This document shows, in pieces, positions 1-10,895 of a stretch of 64,000 nt of DNA. The notes below the pieces were generated by a model. It was given only the letters and a program-made list of their open reading frames with translations, was not told the DNA's origin and did not search any database. A program made the translations under genes and the position numbers. Origin of the DNA: Ornithodoros turicata (lineage: Eukaryota > Arthropoda > Arachnida > Ixodida > Argasidae); assembly GCF_037126465.1 (NCBI RefSeq), contig NC_088204.1, positions 64,107,807 through 64,171,806 of the forward strand. Direction: 5' to 3'. How positions within the stretch are numbered: position 1 is the first letter of the stretch; every line of letters starts with the position of its first letter.

Positions 1-1159
1 GGTTCAAGAAATAGTGCGCAACGCATTTTGTAATTACTGCGCTAATATATCGTTGTCGACCTTCATAATTTAAGGAAACATGCTTCAGAGTTAAATAAAC
101 ATATTCCTACTGATACATCATTGCTCGTATATCAGTTTAGTACCCCTTTAATCCGCTTAGAGAGTGTCTCGAGCATTTCTTTTACAATAATTACGGTTTT
201 TTATGGACTTTCTTCCCATACGCGTCGTATCCTAGTGGCTCTCCAGCGAACCACGCTCGTAGCGCGTCAACACAAATCCACTTGGGTAGCACAAAGGACC
301 AAAACCGGTCCGGAGTGGGACCGACGAGCTCGCCCCGTTCGTGCGGTCTCCCCACTGGTCCCCCACTTCTGTCGTCCCCATACAGCGCCATCTAATGAAT
401 GCCGAGATAACCCTCTCAGCGTTTCAAGGTCATGCGCACGCGCATGAGCCGTTGTGAAAATGGTACATTCTATACGTTTTTCGAGGTCAGCAGATGCAGC
501 GTGCTCTCATACTCGGCGACCGCACTGCGAAGCCTACGTCGCGAGTATGCCGCCGAAGAATGAAAATCTTCAGTTTAACAACAAGTACTTTTCGGATTTT
601 CCCTCCGCGCATAAATAAGGTGTTCTTCTACAGTCCCGTGTGAAGCAAGTCTTTCTAGCTTGTTATCGTCATTGAAAATTTTCTAACTGAAGTATGCACT
701 TTTCAACGATTTCCGTGATTTACGATTTTTTACAACACCTAAATCGCTGGGGAAATAGTTAATCTTTTTTTTATTAGAGGGTGGTCCTGACGGACTTTAC
801 ATCTGCAGAATTTCGTTTTGATAGATGCTGTACTTATTGTTATAAAAAATTGCAGAGTTGGGTAAATTTTGAAATGTTTCCCAGAATCCCCCACATTCTA
901 AATTTTGCGATAGACTATTGAGACCCGGTCAGTAGGTTGCATGGTCCTTCTAACAAAAAGCAGTTTAAATTTTGAGCTTCTTCGGCGCAGTAGGATGCTC
1001 ACGACACGTTTCCAGAGGGGGTATGGCTTTTGCTCGGAGAGGAAACCTCGGAGCCCTCTAGTGTCGGAACGGGTCGGTGTTTGAGGCTAACATTTCGCAT
1101 TTGGTATACGTCTACCACCACAATGAACTCTGATTTTTTTTCGTGATAATCGGTGGTGG
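1..1159. other. Unannotated intergenic DNA
   Basis: No reading frame here resembles a known family, and I see no terminal repeats or target duplications. Short open frames around 121-447 are arginine-rich and lie in GC-rich sequence, with no domain signature. I treat this as decayed non-coding DNA. Confidence 0.5.
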
Positions 1160-1330
1160 TCGAGCGGCATCGCTCGCTGGATCACTTGGCTGGATCACTA
1201 CATTTCTTTGTATTTCTTTACAGTTTCTGGATTTTGTTCTCTTTTTTTGTGTGTGTGTGTGTGTTTGGGAATAGCAAGCCGCTAAGTATGGCTAAACTTT
1301 CCTTTTTTATACTTAACCCCCCTCCCCGTA
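1160..1330 (+). repeat. LINE family A 3'-end remnant
   Basis: A T-rich stretch with a short GT microsatellite (about 1248-1265) is followed by GGAATAGCAAGCCGCTAAG, the same tail found at the end of the LINE copies near 25525, 38157 and, in reverse, 15690 and 31965. It ends in a C-rich run after TTATACTTAA, matching the family's aataaacatatcccc ending. Only the extreme 3' end is present, as expected of a heavily 5'-truncated LINE insertion. Confidence 0.6.
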
Positions 1331-2078
1331 CAGAAGACATACTTCTACTGAACTTCAAACTGCTCGAAATATTTCGCAATCTCATCCGAGATTAGGTCCT
1401 GATCGATGCTGACAACCACTCTAAGATAGTTGGACATTGGGTCTCTCCTCAAGCACACGTTGCAAGCGCAATAACGGCTGTTTTTATCTTCGCTCTGTCC
1501 TGTTATTGGCTGGTTACTGCAACTTCCGTCCCAGTTATCTATAGGCTCGTGTAGAAATCGAGACTACTTGCACTGTCGCAGAGATTGTTGCGCAGACCGA
1601 ACTAAAGCGGTTGCAGACTGAGTCTTACCGGATAATGGCGCCCCGAGACGTGGGAAACGCTAAACCTGTCATGGGGTGGTGACCCTTTGAGAGCTCCTTT
1701 CTCGTAGTTCTTTGTTTGCGCAGTTCCTTCTCTGGTTTCGTCACGTGGATTGTTTAGGACGGAGAAAAAAAGGCTGAAAGCGGAAAGAAAGCGGGAAGGG
1801 GTCATAGCACACGCGGCGACCGTTTTCTGTGTTTTGTGCAGCTGATGGTCCTGATTAATCTTCGAGACAGTACAGGTTTGTCCGTTGACGTCTCAAGATT
1901 GTTGCAGCAAGAAAACGGAGCACACAGAGGAACGTGACAGCTGCCACTCTCAGTGGACAGATTTTATTTCTAATACACTGCGCAAGTACAGTTGTGTGAC
2001 AAATATAACAATAATTGTTCACGTAATCAAAAGCCCCGCTTGGAAGATGATAAACGCGATATATGCCAAGTCCTCCCT
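1331..2078. other. Unannotated intergenic DNA
   Basis: I see no recognisable gene, terminal repeat or RNA here. A short minus-strand frame at 1602-1805 has no domain signature. Confidence 0.45.
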
Positions 2079-2200
2079 ACACTCTAAGAACAGGTGGTGG
2101 TGGGGGTGCTAACGAAAGAGCTCGTCGTTGCCCCACCTCTAAAAACAGAACTTCACCGCAAACCACGTCCCCAACGATATCATCGTGCGAAACGACGTGT
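2079..2200 (+). repeat. TA-MITE terminal fragments
   Basis: Two partial copies of the terminal repeat of the TA-target MITE family lie close together. CACTCTAAGAACAG starts near 2080. A second copy near 2140 reads CTCTAAAAACAGAACTTCAC and continues into CCGCAAACCACG and a GATATCAT core, as in the complete copies at 53192 and 54671. No matching right end is visible, so these are remnants. Confidence 0.5.
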
Positions 2201-2423
2201 TCTGCTCTTCATTTTTTTTTTTTTTTAAACTGGAGGCTTACTTCTTTTTCGGATCCCAACCATGGTGTGGCATACGGTTTGCAGCACGGGGATGTTAATG
2301 GTCCGTTATCGGCAGCCTGTATCGTACCCCAACGATTTCCCGAGGTGCAGCCAATGCACACTTACGGGTACCTCCTATCCCCCAAACAAGAGTTAATTTG
2401 CGTGATTTTTAAAAACAAAATCA

Positions 2424-2512
2424 ATATGCATAATGTAAAAACCCCGAGACCACCACTTCGCCAGCTCACCAGCTCAGCTTCACCAGCTCGCTTGCTTCCT
2501 AGCCATTTTTTC
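2424..2512 (+). repeat. Penelope-terminal modules, solo copy
   Basis: The block has TGCATAATGTAAAAACCCCG, also found at the left end of the Penelope-like element near 40010 and in reverse at 47175-47198. It also has CTTCACCAGCTCGCTTGCTT, the reverse complement of sequence at 39983-40005. Order and orientation of the two modules differ between sites, consistent with a rearranged Penelope-like terminus. No coding part accompanies it. Confidence 0.45.
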
Positions 2513-3012
2513 ATTGTCAAAATCAATATGTCACTGTAGAAAATTCTTTATTGCATCATAGTCACCAGCTACATGGGTTCTTTATGGCATCACTTCACCA
2601 GCAATGAAAAAATGAGAGTTACACTGAAAGTATACAATCCCCAGTCCCGCATATGTACTATTTACTTCACAAATATTCACTTAACAGAGGTTATATGGAA
2701 CAGAGATAGAAGTTGGAACACGTTGCCAGTTAAGTTATAGACTGTTGAAAGATAAAAGTCACTGAAAAGGTTAGCCAGAACATAATTGTAGGCCGGTTCC
2801 ACGTTAGCTCAGACAGGATTTTCATTATTTTATATATATATATATATTTAGAAGCTCATCGTACACGATGATCAACATTGATAAAATTAATCATTCTTAC
2901 CGAATACTTTCCGTGCAAAAAATCGAGAAATCAGGCCCGGAATTCGATTGTTGTAATTTTGCCGTGTTTGCACGTGTATACATCCTGAGTTTTAAAAGAT
3001 ATCGTAGAGAAA
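2513..3012. other. AT-rich DNA with a TA microsatellite
   Basis: A run of about ten TA dinucleotides lies at 2831-2847. No gene, terminal repeat or RNA is recognisable in the rest. Confidence 0.5.
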
Positions 3013-3806
3013 TCTTTTTATGCTTTAGTATGCCTACCTACCAGTAGTCCGAGCGCAAATTTTGGCGCACAGGTGCAACACTGTGCTGTATAAAAGGCGG
3101 CGAACATGCCCTGACGCGCAGTTTTGTTCCAGCTTCGACGCTTCTTGCTCTGGCTGTAGATATCTCCGACAGGTTCGTACGCAGTAGGGCCGCGTTTTAA
3201 AGCGCCAACACCAATATACGCCTTTGGAGAAGAATTTTTCTGCGTTAGATGAAAGGCCGAACATCGGGCCATATCCTGGCAAAATATATATGAAATCAAG
3301 TGGGACACTTTTGAGAAATACAGGCGCAAAATCCATGTCTTTTCGAAATACGCCTAAACATTTGCCTATTTCACCACATGCCGCTAGGAAGTATATGCAT
3401 GATTGATGTATCAGATGAAAGAGCATTAAAAACTGAGTGAGCTGATACCAAGTATGGCATTCAGGGACATCTACAGGGTGTTCAAAATTAAGCTTTCACT
3501 AGCACTTTATAAATTGGCGAACAAAAGCAAAACTGGTGCAGGTTTGCAGCACAGGTTTGCAGCACCTGTTTCTTACACAAGTAGCGTAAAGTTATCATCC
3601 GGTTTCCTGTCATCGCTGTGTTTGCGTAGCGCTCGTGAAAGCTTAATTTTGAACACCCTGTATAGCCAGAGATATCACGCGTCGAAATTGGGACCAAACT
3701 GCGCGAGAGGGCATATTCGCCATTTTTTATAGCACACAGCGTTGCACCTGCGCGCTAAAATTTACTCTCTGACTGCTGGCCTGTAGGCATAATAAAGCAT
3801 TAAAAA
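3013..3806. mobile_element. Foldback MITE with ~130-bp terminal inverted repeats
   Basis: The left arm (about 3013-3170) and right arm (about 3655-3806) are reverse complements at moderate identity. Both carry the tract with GTTGCACCTG, TATAGCACA/TATACAGCACA and AACTGCGCG, and both end near TTTTTATGCTTTA. No transposase remains, so this is a non-autonomous element. The loop is disrupted by a smaller MITE at 3474-3660. I could not define a clean target duplication, and the superfamily is unknown. Confidence 0.65.
3474..3660. mobile_element. Mariner-type MITE, TA target duplication
   Basis: The element starts CAGGGTGTTCAAAATTAAGC and ends with the matching reverse complement ...GAACACCCTG. The terminal repeats are perfect over about 25 bp, continuing to GCTTTCAC/GTGAAAGC. 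It is flanked by TA on both sides (3472-3473 and 3661-3662). Size (187 bp), ends and TA target are typical of Tc1/mariner-derived MITEs. It is nested in the larger foldback element. Confidence 0.85.
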
Positions 3807-5059
3807 GTCACAACAATATCTTTTAACACCCGGGAGATATACGCGTACAAACACGCCCGAATTCAAAACGGATTCTCTTCTTTTTTTTTTTTGTTTTGCA
3901 CGAAGGCTACTTGGCAAAAATGATTCATTTTTCCGCTGTTGATCACAATACACGATGAGCTTATAAATATAAAAAATACTGAAAACCCGGACCTCCCTGC
4001 CTGAACTGACGTGAAACCGGCCCGTAACTAAATTTCAAACCCAGTTACACGTAATAAAGCGTAATGAAAATTGACGTGAAGTTCCTAAGCTACTTTAGAA
4101 ATGTAATATGTACTTTAGAAATGTAACAATATATATACGTTTTAGTTCTTGACCTACCTGTCTATATGGTTAATTCAGACCTTGCTGTCACAATGGGCGA
4201 TTCAAGACGTTTCCAAATAGTCTCGATATACAAAAACGATATCAATATCTGCTACGACAAAACAAACCTACATTTATAGGCTTCTTTAGGGAGGGATTTG
4301 ATGATTTTGATCTCGTAATAAGGTACGTGAAAGGAGCACAAAACGCATATATCGTAGAACCGTGCCAAATTTTAACCCTGCTACTCAATGCCCTCTATCA
4401 TTATCAATCCACGGCTTATCGTTAAGATGCGCGATACGGACCTCAGTTTCCTAATGCTCGGCTAAAACATAATTTGTAACATTCACCATGTAACAACGGG
4501 TGTTAGACACGCCGTGCACGTGTCATCTTTCGTCTCAAGTCATGGGTGGGGGGTGGGGGGTGGGGGGAAGAACTCGGCCTGCGATGTTTGTAGACCAGAA
4601 TCGAACAAAAGGAACTTGGAACTTTCTTCAAGTTACTTTGACAAACTCAACCCCCCACCCCGAAACAAAAGAAAAAGGGAAAGGAACGAACGCCTCAAGA
4701 AGTTTCTGGAGCTCAAAAGCAAAGAGCTATGCAAAAAGTTACTGAAATTAGCTCGAGTTACTGATATAATCGATTTACTGGTAACGAGTTACCCCCAACA
4801 ACACGGAACACGTGAACAATTTGAGAATCCGTACTACATGTGTCATGATCTCTCTATACCCTCTTTAACAAAATAGAAGAAAATATGTGGGCACCTTTGC
4901 TAATACGAGGGCAACATACATGCAATTTGAGAACCACAATCTAAGAAAAAACCTTTGATAAGATAGTAACTTCCTTAGTTACCTCCTATGTCAACATAGC
5001 GTCTGATAAAGGGTGTAAAAGGGTGGTAAAAGAAGTTATCATCCATCCAAATTGCGTCA
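3807..5059. other. Unannotated DNA with a G-run block
   Basis: No coding or RNA feature is recognised. Positions 4544-4567 hold four consecutive guanine runs separated by single T bases, which fits the general G-quadruplex pattern. The two overlapping open frames at 4500-4876 are lysine/proline-rich, have no domain and are probably fortuitous. Confidence 0.45.
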
Positions 5060-5131
5060 AAAAGGCGTACGCCCAACTTGCTCACCGAATCAGAAGCGGT
5101 AGCTTTATCATTCGTAGGTAGCAGGTAAAAC
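5060..5131 (-). repeat. Degenerate TA-MITE right half
   Basis: GGCGTACGCC is followed by AATCAGAAGCGGTAGC and TATCATTCGT, in the same order as the right half of the complete copy at 54671-54908. The terminal repeat itself is not recognisable. Confidence 0.4.
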
Positions 5132-5171
5132 TTTGCAACCTTTTAGGCACAACATATGCGACAACTATTAC

Positions 5172-8100
5172 AGTAGTACTGGATAAGCTCAAGTAGCCCA
5201 CAACTCACACAGTGGCCTGAAACGCCATTAATTAGTAATTAGAGCAATCTGTGACCCCCCACAGTAATTAGGATCATTCAATGAGTCATTACACTAATTG
5301 GGGAGCATCTATCTCGTGTCCAGACCACAGTGTGTGTTGCCTGCTACTTGAGCTGATAAAAATCAAAAGATAGAAATAGAGTGGAGAGAAGGAGCTTAGT
5401 TGAAGGCAGATGACGGCTATCTTGAAGAAGGCGGTCCCGAACGGCCGCTGGCCATCGCTGGGCGACGGAGCACAGAGGCAGGTTGGAAAGCATCACAGCT
5501 GTGACCACAAGTTCTGGATATCCTGTGATGTCAGCTGTGACGTCATCATGGCATGTCTAGGCAGGTTAGGGCAGCTCTGGACATGCAACGAGAAGAACAC
5601 TCATAATACAGAGGCTGTGAAAGCAAGAGTAAATATGCTAACCATGAATAGCTAACAACAAAAAGAATTAGTTGCACAACAAATGAGCCCACCACAACAG
5701 TAGTCACGGGGAGTGCAGAATGATGTGACTGCTCCATCCGACAGCCAGGCAGAGAACTGACTCGTAATGGTTTTTTCTCCTGTATAAAGTCCCGCAGCTG
5801 CACCCCCTAGTGGTTACTTTCTCAATTAATCTCATGAGAAAATTATTGAGAATCACGCCAGCGCTACTCTCGTTTCCAAGGCAGAAGAAGATAGAAAATG
5901 ACGGGGATGCCTGGACAACACCAACCAGCACCCGACACGAAAATCATAAAAAAGCGGGGACAAAGTTGTCACGAGCGAAAGCATTAGTTACACAATAAAT
6001 CAGCCCACCACAGCAGGAGCCCAGACCGATGCAACTGCTCCATCCAACAGCCAGGCACAGAACTGACTCATAATGCTTTTTTCTTCTATAAAGTCACGCA
6101 TCTGCACCCCCTAGCGGTTACTTTCTCAACTAATTTCATGACAAAATTATTAAGAACCATGCCAGTGCTACTCTCGTTCCCAAGGCAGAAGAAGATAGAA
6201 AATGGTGGCGATGCCTGGACAACAGCAACCAGCGCCCGACATGCACGGGCATAAAAATCGCAAACAAAGCGGGCATTAAGTTGGCGAAAGAATTAGTTAC
6301 ACAACACATGAGTCATGAGGAGTGCAGAACGACACGTCCTTTCTATCCGAGAGCCAGGTACATAACTGAATCGTAATGCTTTTTACTCCTCTATAAAGTC
6401 ATGCATCTGTCCCTCCTGCGGTTACTTTCTGAACTAATTTAATAGCAAAATTATTAAGAATTGTTGTCAAAATTATTAAGAATTGTTCTAGCACTATTCC
6501 CATTCAGGGCAGCACTAGCGTCATCGTCAAGACAAGAAGCTTTCTTGTCAAGAAAGAAAAATATACAAAGCATCAACAGAGGAAAGCATGCATGTCAGGC
6601 ATGTCAGGAACGCTATTACACGAGGACAAATCACACGACTGCTGGGCAACAGAGGAAAGCAAACTCTTGAACAGAGTGAAAAGACACTCACCATCATTGG
6701 ACGCGTACACTACATTCCCTCATCGTAAATCTGCTCGTCACAAAGTCCACCATTCACCAGTGACGAACCACACATCCGCATCCCATCAGAGGCAGACGGA
6801 ACCCCACCGAAGCTACGCTCCTCCACTAACGGCCACGCAATTGCTAGGAACAGAATTAATGCGTCCACACCCGCCAGTGTGCATGAAAGAAGTGAATCCT
6901 TGCGCCCCCTGCATGCTTTGCTCATTGGTCGTGACGTCATCCTATTGTCTCAGGGCTACACTGTTTGTTTCCACTAATGTCCAACCCATCGCCTCTGGAC
7001 AAGGTCCACCTGAAACAATAGAGTCGCGGTATGACGTCATCATGCAGCTGCGTGGCTCAAGGATGCGTACGCTCTAGACAGGGAACTATTTATTGAATCA
7101 CTATCCCAAGATTATTTCCTTTATTTTACTATAATGATTGCATAGTAAAACTATTGCAGAAAAACATCATACATGAAAGGTGATTGTTGGAATTAAGCAT
7201 TTCATTCCCAAAGTCCTACTAAATTAGACTTATGAGTACAGGAAAAAACAAAATAATGGTTCAGCAAGACATGTCCTTCCCATCCGAGAGCCAGGCAGCT
7301 AACTGAATAATGACGCTTTGTTCCTCCTGAATAAAGTCACACACCTGTCCTCCTTGTGGTTACTCTCTGAACTAAATGAATCGCAAAATTATTAAGAATC
7401 GTTCTAGCTCTACTCCCATTCAAGGCAGCACTATCGACATCGTCAAGAATGTTTATTTAAAAAAAAAACTACATGTAAAAGGAAAGCATGTCAGAACAGG
7501 TCTCGGCATGTCAAGCGCATGTTTGTCAGACAACAAGGGGGAAAAAAGCGAAAAGAAATACTTGAACAAAGCAGAAAAGCAACATCAAACTATTTCTAAG
7601 CACACCCACTCTTCTTATTCAAAAACAGTGCTCATCATAAATCCGTCCATTTTTCTATTGCTACACTTTTTTCCAGTAACGGTCAATGCATTGCTACAGA
7701 CACTTGAAACACTGCATGATGTCATTACATCCTGTCTGAAGAAGACAGTGGCAAAGACAAACACTCCTATTATTTATTGAATCTTGAGGTTATGTCCTTT
7801 GGCCGACCTTTAATGACATTCACTTTTACAATAAAATTCAAGAAAACAAAACGTGCATGAATCTTGATCTTAGCGATTTTTACCCCAAAGGCTCATCATG
7901 GTCATTAGAATCATAACACCAGTAAACTACCACTGCTCTTTTAAAATAATAAGTGAGACCGCTCAGCATCATCACCAGGCTTATGTAATACATTACCCTT
8001 TCTATTCTCGTATACAAGTACTACTACTACGTATACTTGTCTGAGGCAACACCTGCGAGCAAAAAGGCGCGAAAGCCTGGGGGCAAAGTTCCATTCACGC

Positions 8101-10200
8101 GCGACAAAGCACAAGACAGAACACCTTTGCGGGACAGATATATGATGTGATTGCATTCCCGATTTGCATTGTGATATGATGTGATTGCATTAATGATTTT
8201 CTACCTTGCATAGCAGTTTAGAAAGACTACTACAAAACTATAATTTTAGGAGCCTATTAAAATTCTTTCTATAGAAACTATAATTAACCTGTTACTTGGA
8301 TAGCTATTAATCAAGCGCTCGAATTTTTTCTCTCTTCTCATTTCAGCCTACCGGGTCTTGTCATGCAGTGAAGCAGACTCACATCCAAAATAATTAATTT
8401 ACATTGAGGGTGCCGTGCTTCAGGAATTCCTATCCTGCGCTCAGATGCAAGCGTTTCTGCACGAATACCTATAACAGCTTACTTCTTCAACATACCGAGC
8501 TCCTAACAGCATCTAACAAACAAGCAGAGAAACCCACTTCTCATAAATTCAGCTTTACCATGCGACTTTCTTCTGTGCAAAAGCAGTGATTTGGGGAAAG
8601 AGCAGCAAAAATTGTGCGCACTTTGCTGGAATTGCTATGGCTTCAAAAACTGAGGCATACGCTAATAAAATAAGAAAAAGACACCCATTTCTGCTATCAG
8701 ATAATCCTTGCATAACGCTACATACACTGCCGCATTGCCCTTGCGTAAAGAAAGCACAGGACGAGGGCACACAAATTCCTTTAAGCGAAAAGGGAAAAGG
8801 CTTAAGACGGAGCGCTCAGGAATAATACCAGAGTCACCGGACATCGCTACGAAACCCAACGGCTAACACAAGGTAACAAGATAATAGCGGCGGGTAAAAT
8901 TGCAACACTTCTAAACAAGCCCCGACATGCCATGACGACGTCGCAAACCAGGAAAAACGCACACTTGCGCGCGCGCACACAGCACCTCAGGAATGCACAA
9001 GGAAAGGTGCGTTATTGGAATTTCTCCTACACGCTCACATACCAGCATTTCTGCACAAATAGTTATAACTGCATACAGCTTACTCCATCAACATATCAAG
9101 CAAAATTCAATTCTCATGAACTCTCCTCTGCCGAGCGGCTTTCTTCTGCTCTACCTTGGTGCTGACTTTTTCCCCTCACCTACATTCTGAGTAAAAGCAA
9201 TGAAAGAAGAAAAGAACCGCGAAAAATTACACGCATTTGTGCCTCAATAGCTGTAACTGCAAGAAACCGTAGCGCACGCCAATAAACTGAGAAAAAGACA
9301 CCCATTTCTGCCACCAGATAATTCTAGCATAATGCCACATACGCAGTCGCATTGTCCTTGCGTAAAGAAAGCACAGGACAGGGATACACAAGTTTCATTA
9401 AGTGAGCAGGGAAAAGGCTTAAATTGAACCGCTCAGGAATAATCGGAGAATCACCGCTTATCGCTACGAAACTCAACGGCTAGCACAACATGACAGCTAC
9501 AAAATATTAGCGAAGGGTAAAAATTGCAGCAAGAAAGACACTACTGAACAAGTCCAGACATGCGACATCGCATACAAAATACTGCTCATCGTGGAAAAGG
9601 CCTTAGCCTGCGACAGAAAATCGTACAGTATACACAACTTCATTTTTCTAGTTCGCGTAAACTAAACGCGGTCTGCTTGGAAAACGACGCACAAATTTTC
9701 TTATGGAGCAGAGAAATATAGGAATTTCTACTCCGTGCTCAGATACCAGCATTTCTGCTCAAAAACCCATGACTGCAAAATTAAGCACTGCTTACTTCAT
9801 CAGGATATCGGACACCCAACAAAATGAAACAAACAACCCCACTTCCACTGATAGAACATTATTCAGCTTTTACCAGGAGGCTTTCTTCTGCGTAAAAGTA
9901 GAGAAAATAAGAAAAGAGCAGCGAAAAAGTACACGCACTTTTGTTCGCATAGCTATGAGAGAAAAAAACAAAAAAACGAGACACACGCCAATAAACTGAG
10001 ACAAAGATACCCATTTCTGCTATCAGATAATTATTGCATAATGCTACATGCACAGTCGCGTTATCCCTGCGTAAAGAAAGCACAGAACCAGGGTACACAT
10101 CCCGTAAGCGAGAAGGGAAAGTCACGTCTTCTCTGACAGCTTAATACGGTAAAGTCAGAATTCTTACCAAGAAAACTAGGCTTGAACACAACTACGAGCG
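5172..10200 (+). repeat. Left arm of the giant palindrome
   Basis: The arm is built mainly from two direct-repeat families. Family 1 is a unit of about 300 bp containing the TATAAAGTCACGCATCTG and GGTTACTTTCTCAACTAATT tracts, seen near 5690, 6000, 6310 and 7260. Family 2 is a unit of 600-700 bp containing CGTAAAGAAAGCACAG, seen at about 8745, 9361 and 10070. Several TGACGTCA or near-TGACGTCA octamers occur at 5528-5546, 6931 and 7031. Open frames are short and without domains. The arm pairs with 10896-15093 plus 19184-19793. Confidence 0.75.
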
Positions 10201-10895
10201 TGACAGACACATACTAACGAACAAATAAAACACTCCTATTCAATTCTACTGATAGAATTGGAGTGAACCACACGGCAGGAACAAAGCTCATCGCTTCAGG
10301 AAGGCATATAAAATGCAGCGCAACAGGACCCGCGTGCAGAACTCCTAAAATATCCCGTCCAAAACAAGGACTTCACCAGGGTCGCGTCGTAATTCCATTA
10401 AAAACGTTCGTCCAATCCAACAGATTACAATGCAAACGTGATAACAATTATTTTTTAAACCACTATTTCACACAACAGTACATAAATGTATCACTCGTCT
10501 CACACGAAAAGTCAAACACATAGCACGTACTTGTCAAGTGGGGTCCCTGGTTCAGAATAGCGCGCGCGCACGCACACACACACACAAACAGACACACACT
10601 CACATTTTCACACTCACAAACACAAAGTCTATTTTCACAACCACATAAATCCATATTATTGCTCAGGTCAATAATTACCAAAAGAAGGCACACACATGTA
10701 TGCGAACGCAAAACAATAGGTCTTCGTTCCGGATGTAATAGGATATCGTCACTCGGCCGGCGCGAACCAAAAAAAGAAAGGAATGCATGTTCGCTATACA
10801 TCCACGAAGAAAACGGTGCGGTGCTTCCGCGCAGCGATCATTATACAGGAGCGAATTCACTTCGTTTTCCTTTTATTTCCTTGCACCCATGCACC
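10201..10895. other. Central loop of the giant palindrome
   Basis: This single-copy spacer lies between the two arms and contains a CA/CG microsatellite around 10561-10600. The innermost arm bases, CTACGAGCG at 10200 and CGCTCGTAG at 10896, fix its limits. No gene is visible. Confidence 0.65.

Noticed and set aside
10561..10600. CA/CG repeat as a Z-DNA regulatory element
   Set aside because: Ordinary microsatellite in the palindrome loop with no other supporting signal.
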